Source of the DNA: Bacillota bacterium
GTDB taxonomy: Bacteria; Bacillota_I; Bacilli_A; Acholeplasmatales; Acholeplasmataceae
Assembly (NCBI GenBank): GCA_023431045.1
Contig: JAEYXZ010000070.1
Span: 1-9,277 of the forward strand
Length of the DNA stretch: 9,277 nucleotides
Reading direction: 5' to 3'
Position numbers and translations under genes: made by a program. How positions within the stretch are numbered: position 1 is the stretch's first letter; every line of letters starts with the position of its first letter. A model generated the notes under the pieces. The model was not told where the DNA came from and searched no databases. It was given only the letters and a program-made list of their open reading frames with translations. This document shows, piece after piece, positions 5,665 to 9,277 of the stretch.

Positions 5665-7302
5665 AAGGAGTGCTTTTGCTTGTTCTATCGCAAACGATGA
5701 AATCTGATCATCTGATAACATGGTTGCAATCGAAAGAATTCGCTTCTCATCATTTAGAACATCAATGTGGGTTTCCATGCGGGAACCTACTTTTTCTTTA
5801 TAAATCGCGTAATGATAATCGGCTTTAGCTGCAACTTGTGGTAAATGGGTAATGACTAAGAGTTGAATCTTCGTTGAAAGTTTTTTCATTTCTTGTGCAA
5901 CTTTTGCAGCAGTCTTACCAGAAATTCCAATATCAATTTCATCAAAGACTAAAAGTGAGAGTTTCTTGAGTTGTGCAAAAAGTGATTTTAGGGCGAACAT
6001 AAAGCGCGCTTTTTCACCACCCGATGCAACTTTGGATAATGGTTTTAAAGGTTCCCCTTCATTTAATGAAATCATAAAATCTATCTCATCAATCCCGTTT
6101 TCTTTTAATTCTGGTTTATCATTTAGTTTTGCAAATGAAATTTCAAACTTAGCTTTTTCTAAATCAAGGTCATAAAGTGATGTGACAAGTGACTTTTGCA
6201 TCTTTGCTGCAAGTCTCTTTCTTTCATCACTAAGTTTAAGTCCTTGTTCATAAGCTTTTTGGTATGCACTATTGGCATCACTTAAACTTCTTTTTAAATA
6301 ACCATCATAGTCTTTAGACATCTCAAGTTCATCTTTAATTGTCACTAAATAGTCAACGAGATCATCAATTGATTTTTGATATTTGGTTTCATATTTTGCA
6401 AGTTCAAAGAGTCGCTCTTGATATTGATTAAAGGTGTCATCATCAAAGTCAAGTGCTCCGATTAAACTCTTAATCTCTTTTTGATGTTCAGCAAGATTAT
6501 AATAAGCAGTCTCGAGACTTTCAGCAATCGATTGATAAGAACTATCAAGTTCTTTAATCTTATCCATTGATTTATAAGCTTCATATAAATAATCAAGCTG
6601 GAAGGTGTCTCCATTAAGCGCTTCATATGCATTATTTAAGTTTTGTTTGATTCGATCAAAGTTTTTAAGTTTATCAACTTTTTCGGTTAGCGATTCTTTT
6701 TCTTGCTTCTTTAAGTTAAGTGCTTCTAATTCTTTGACTTGATAAGATAGAAAATCTATTCTTTCAATACTTTCTTTCTTACGATTTAATGCATCTTGGT
6801 ACTTTTTTTGAGCTTCAAGATAAGTACTTCTTAGTAATAAATACTCATTTTTTAGGTTATTAGTCTTTGTCTCATCCATTTGGTCAACGAACTCAATATA
6901 TGCTTCTTTATCCATTAATGCGAAGGTGTCGTTTTGGTCATGAATCATTCCAAGTAATGCAGTGATATGTTTAAGTCGTCCTAAAGTGATTGTTTCTTGA
7001 TTGAGTTTAACAATATGACGTCCTGATGCATCAATTTCACGAATTAAAGTCACTTCTTTTGGTAAAGATAATAACGTTCTTTGTTCGTCGGTTAAAGTAA
7101 ATGTACCAACAACAACTGCCTTATCAGTACCATAACGAATATATTCTGCATCACTTCTTTTACCAAAAAGGAGTGATAAGGACTCAAGGAGGATTGATTT
7201 ACCAGAACCTGTTTCTCCAGTTAGAGCAGTTAAACCATGATAAAAATCAATTTCTAAATCATCAATTAATGCGAAGTTTTTGACACTTAGTTTATTGAGC
7301 AT
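5656..7302 (-). CDS. recN: DNA repair protein RecN (SMC-like ATPase)
   Basis: SMC-like ATPase recruited early to DNA double-strand breaks in recombinational repair. 548 residues, close to the E. coli and Bacillus proteins. Visible parts: FALIDDLEIDF (10-20), Walker A GETGSGKS (29-36), a Q-loop region IHDQND (120-125), a coiled-coil middle from about 145 to 375 rich in Lys, Glu and Leu, ABC signature VASGGEKAR (425-433), Walker B LLVFDEIDIGISG (450-462, catalytic Glu455) and switch His486 in ITHLPQ. Compared with typical RecN, IHGQHE is changed to IHDQND and SGGELSR to SGGEKAR; the ATP-binding and catalytic residues are kept. The ATG at 7302 follows the tlyA stop by three bases, with AAAGGAG spanning the end of tlyA, so translation is probably coupled. 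It is the last gene of the operon. Confidence 0.96.
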   Translation of the reverse strand: MLNKLSVKNFALIDDLEIDFYHGLTALTGETGSGKSILLESLSLLFGKRSDAEYIRYGTDKAVVVGTFTLTDEQRTLLSLPKEVTLIREIDASGRHIVKLNQETITLGRLKHITALLGMIHDQNDTFALMDKEAYIEFVDQMDETKTNNLKNEYLLLRSTYLEAQKKYQDALNRKKESIERIDFLSYQVKELEALNLKKQEKESLTEKVDKLKNFDRIKQNLNNAYEALNGDTFQLDYLYEAYKSMDKIKELDSSYQSIAESLETAYYNLAEHQKEIKSLIGALDFDDDTFNQYQERLFELAKYETKYQKSIDDLVDYLVTIKDELEMSKDYDGYLKRSLSDANSAYQKAYEQGLKLSDERKRLAAKMQKSLVTSLYDLDLEKAKFEISFAKLNDKPELKENGIDEIDFMISLNEGEPLKPLSKVASGGEKARFMFALKSLFAQLKKLSLLVFDEIDIGISGKTAAKVAQEMKKLSTKIQLLVITHLPQVAAKADYHYAIYKEKVGSRMETHIDVLNDEKRILSIATMLSDDQISSFAIEQAKALLKK

Positions 7303-7305
7303 GAT

Positions 7306-8004
7306 TTAACTCCTTTCAATATAGAATAAGTACTCTTTATTGCCATCTTTACCAACAATCGGTGATGGGACAAATCCTTTGATTAAGTAATTTAATTGTG
7401 TCACGTGTTTGGTGGTTTGATTCATCACCATTTGGTGCATTTTTTGATCTTTTAGAATCCCTTTTTTTAATCCTTTACCTTCAGTTTCAAATTGTGGCTT
7501 TAATAAAAAAAGAATTCTTTTTGAATAGGTAGCAACATAACTTAAAATGGGTAACACAGAGGTAAACGACACATCAATTAAACATAAATCGTGTTCTGGA
7601 AGTTTAACATCTAAAATGTTGGTTTCCTCATGGGATTCAACTTGAGGATGGTTTCTTAAGGATTCAATCATTTGATCCTTGCCAACATCATAGGCATAAA
7701 CAAACTTAGCCCCTTCTTTTAGTGCAACATCGGTAAACCCCCCGGTTGATGCACCAACATCAACAATGACTAAATCCTTTAGTAATAATGAAAAAGCTTG
7801 TAGTGCGTGAAAGAGTTTTTCTCCACCTCGGGATGCATAAAAGGTATCGGTTAATACCTCAACATGATCATCATCATTAAGCTCATATCCTGCCTTTATA
7901 ACAACTTTACCATTAACAGCAATAAAACCCCGTTTTATTAAGTCACTGGCTTTAGAACGGGTTTTAATGTCTTTATGTTTGGCAAGATAGAGATCAAGTC
8001 GCAT
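7306..8004 (-). CDS. tlyA: TlyA family rRNA 2'-O-methyltransferase
   Basis: S-adenosylmethionine-dependent ribose methylation of ribosomal RNA (cytidines in 16S and/or 23S rRNA in characterised members). 232 residues, somewhat shorter than the roughly 270-280 of actinobacterial and Bacillus relatives. An N-terminal S4 RNA-binding domain (about 1-60, MRLDLYLAKH...RGFIAVNGK) precedes an FtsJ-like methyltransferase domain. Visible residues include Lys63 in SRGGEKL, the SAM-binding loop DVGASTGGF (82-90), Asp144 in IDVSF, Lys169 in LLKPQFE and Glu224 in GNKEYLF, matching the K-D-K-E catalytic set. The ATG at 8004 shares one base with the xseB TAA (TAATG), and I see no clear ribosome site, so re-initiation after xseB is likely. 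Older annotations of this family as haemolysin are misleading. In Bacillus the homologue (yqxC) lies in the same xse-recN neighbourhood. Confidence 0.94.
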   Translation of the reverse strand: MRLDLYLAKHKDIKTRSKASDLIKRGFIAVNGKVVIKAGYELNDDDHVEVLTDTFYASRGGEKLFHALQAFSLLLKDLVIVDVGASTGGFTDVALKEGAKFVYAYDVGKDQMIESLRNHPQVESHEETNILDVKLPEHDLCLIDVSFTSVLPILSYVATYSKRILFLLKPQFETEGKGLKKGILKDQKMHQMVMNQTTKHVTQLNYLIKGFVPSPIVGKDGNKEYLFYIERS

Positions 8005-8189
8005 TATTCTTTGGTTTCAACAATTAAACTTTCAGCTTGTTTAATCATGTCATAACATGCTTTAGAAAGTTCTAATCCTTCTTTATATTTAGCAATAGAG
8101 TCTTCAAGTGAGATATCTTTATTTTCTAATGCTTTAACAACTGCTTCTAATTTCTTTACAGTTTCTTCAAATGACATTTTTTCACTCAT
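8004..8189 (-). CDS. xseB: Exodeoxyribonuclease VII small subunit
   Basis: Small helical subunit that binds XseA in multiple copies to form exonuclease VII, which degrades single-stranded DNA to oligonucleotides. 61 residues, at the short end of the family. It matches the family pattern closely: SFEETVKKLEAVVKALEN (6-23), then ISLEDSIAKYKEGLELSKAC (26-45), a helical hairpin followed by a short C-terminal helix. The ATG at 8189 overlaps the xseA stop (ATGA), with GAGGG seven bases before it, so production is coupled to XseA. It ends in TAA, sharing one base with tlyA. Confidence 0.95.
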   Translation of the reverse strand: MSEKMSFEETVKKLEAVVKALENKDISLEDSIAKYKEGLELSKACYDMIKQAESLIVETKE

Positions 8190-9277
8190 TTTTTGTCCCT
8201 CTTTTCTAATACTTTGGTTGTTAGTTTTCCATCTTTTAATTCAATATCAATTAAGTCATTAACTGTGATATCATTAACACTTGTTATAACATGTCCATTC
8301 TTTGTTGTTAAGGCAAATCCCCTATCCATTACTCTAAGCGGGTTAATCGCTTTTAAGGTTTCAGTTAAGGACTGTAGTTTGTATGTTGAACCAACGATTT
8401 TATTCTGATATGAACTATGAATTTTATATTCAAGTTCCTTAACGTTTTGAGAAAGTGATTTGAGTCTTTCCTGTGGTGACTTAATCAAACTCTTTAAAAG
8501 GCTAATTTGATAGTTTTTATCGCTTAATTTGACTTTATAACTCTGACTTAGTCTTGATTCAAGTTGTGCAATGTGTTGTTTGATTTGAATGGCTTTATTT
8601 TTCGGGTTAGAAACATAGAGTCTTTCATCGAGATTTAGAAGTTGTTTCTGTGCAGTCTTTAAAACATCATTAATATAATAGTCTAGAAGTCTACGTTTCT
8701 CTTTTAAGTCAAGGAGTAGATCTGCAACATTTGGTGTTGCTAGTTCTGCTGCTGCAGTTGGTGTTGGTGCTCTTAGGTCACCGGCATAATCTGATAAGGT
8801 TGTATCTGTTTCATGACCGATTGCAGTAATGATTGGAATCTTTGATTCATAGATTGCGATGACGACTTCAGCTTCATTAAAGCTCCATAAATCTTCAATT
8901 GAGCCACCACCTCGACCAAGGATAATGACATCAACGACATTTTCTTCATTAGCTCTTCTAATTTGTTTAATTAATGAATCTTTTGAACCTTCACCTTGAA
9001 CAAGGGCTGGATATAAAATAACTTTCGTTAATAGATATCGTCTTGAAACGGTATTTTTGATATCTTGAATGACCGCTCCAGTAGGGGATGTGATGACACC
9101 AATCGCTTTTGGAAATTTAGGAATTGGTTTTTTAAGTGATTGATCAAAGTAACCCATCGCTTCGAATTGTTTTCGTAGCTGTTCATACTTTAAGAACAAT
9201 TCACCAACACCATCAAGTGTCATTGAGAAAATGGATATCGAATAACTACCTCTAGCCTCATAGACTGAGATATATCC
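8186..9277 (-). CDS. xseA: Exodeoxyribonuclease VII large subunit, 5' end outside window
   Basis: Catalytic subunit of exonuclease VII, which degrades single-stranded DNA from both ends in mismatch and recombinational repair. The frame stays open to the window edge: 363 residues are visible, beginning GYISVYEARGSYSISIFS, which is typical of the end of the N-terminal OB-fold domain. The Met at 9223 is therefore internal. In visible numbering, conserved stretches are GVITSPTGAVIQD (60-72), GRGGGSIEDLWSFNEAEV (121-138) and GHETDTTLSDYAGDLRAPTPTAAAE (154-178), the catalytic core. A helical, coiled-coil region follows (about 183-325), then the C-terminal segment with NPLRVMDRGFALT. About 90-100 N-terminal residues should lie beyond 9277. 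It ends in TGA overlapping xseB and is the first gene of the operon that can be seen. Confidence 0.96.
   Translation of the reverse strand, partial: GYISVYEARGSYSISIFSMTLDGVGELFLKYEQLRKQFEAMGYFDQSLKKPIPKFPKAIGVITSPTGAVIQDIKNTVSRRYLLTKVILYPALVQGEGSKDSLIKQIRRANEENVVDVIILGRGGGSIEDLWSFNEAEVVIAIYESKIPIITAIGHETDTTLSDYAGDLRAPTPTAAAELATPNVADLLLDLKEKRRLLDYYINDVLKTAQKQLLNLDERLYVSNPKNKAIQIKQHIAQLESRLSQSYKVKLSDKNYQISLLKSLIKSPQERLKSLSQNVKELEYKIHSSYQNKIVGSTYKLQSLTETLKAINPLRVMDRGFALTTKNGHVITSVNDITVNDLIDIELKDGKLTTKVLEKRDKK

Noticed and set aside
8193..8408. Antisense frames inside xseA, recN, dinB, nfo, the helicase and copB (for example 8193-8408, 7101-7283, 5966-6175, 4894-5109, 3784-3975, 2281-2493, 224-412)
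   Set aside because: Each lies wholly or almost wholly inside a confidently assigned gene, lacks a ribosome site and has low-complexity content typical of a shadow frame.
8186..9223. ATG at 9223 as the xseA start
   Set aside because: The upstream codons to the window edge encode the conserved GYISVYEARGSYSI segment of XseA, so the gene continues beyond the window.
1..9277. CRISPR array, insertion sequence, prophage, tRNA/rRNA or defence island
   Set aside because: No spaced direct repeats, transposase or phage motifs, or structured RNA genes were visible; the window reads as a core repair region.

Overview
The window is a gene-dense stretch of an AT-rich, low-GC Gram-positive-type genome. 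Nine identifiable or partial genes plus one short gene fill nearly all of it, and no gap exceeds 65 bases. TGA is a true stop codon here (nfo, dinB, the short membrane gene and xseA all end in it) and Trp is written TGG. This argues against the UGA=Trp mycoplasmas and spiroplasmas. Strong AGGAGG-type ribosome sites, a shrunken Bacillus-like gene order and base composition together suggest an Acholeplasma-like member of the Mollicutes or a close Firmicute relative. That assignment is inference.

Layout. At the left edge (+) is the 3' part of a CopB-type (P1B-3, CPH motif) copper-transporting ATPase. It converges on a four-gene minus-strand block through a shared bidirectional terminator. In transcription order that block is dinB (DNA polymerase IV), a CshB-like DEAD-box RNA helicase, nfo (endonuclease IV) and a membrane-anchored, cysteine-free protein with a possible thioredoxin-like fold. 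The last gene also has its own strong extended -10 promoter at the nfo stop codon.

In the middle, a 62-codon single-span membrane protein gene is the only complete plus-strand gene. It is transcribed divergently from dinB out of a 64-base interval in which the two opposing -10 boxes form a perfect inverted repeat. It ends at a second bidirectional terminator shared with recN. The right half is a minus-strand operon, xseA (N terminus off the window), xseB, tlyA, recN, with stop/start overlaps or 3-base spacing at each junction.

How the genes fit together. Two adjacent minus-strand units supply DNA repair: exonuclease VII (XseAB), RecN for double-strand breaks, Pol IV for translesion synthesis and endonuclease IV for abasic sites. 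Each also carries an RNA-related gene (TlyA rRNA methyltransferase, DEAD-box helicase). The order xseA-xseB-tlyA-recN looks like the Bacillus folD-xseA-xseB-ispA-dxs-tlyA-ahrC-recN cluster with ispA, dxs and the arginine repressor removed. The helicase-nfo pair matches Bacillus cshB-nfo (yqfR-yqfS).

I found no CRISPR array, insertion sequence, tRNA or rRNA, prophage gene or recognisable new defence system. The least explained items are the small glycine-zipper membrane protein with its palindromic divergent promoter, and the thioredoxin-like protein without cysteines.
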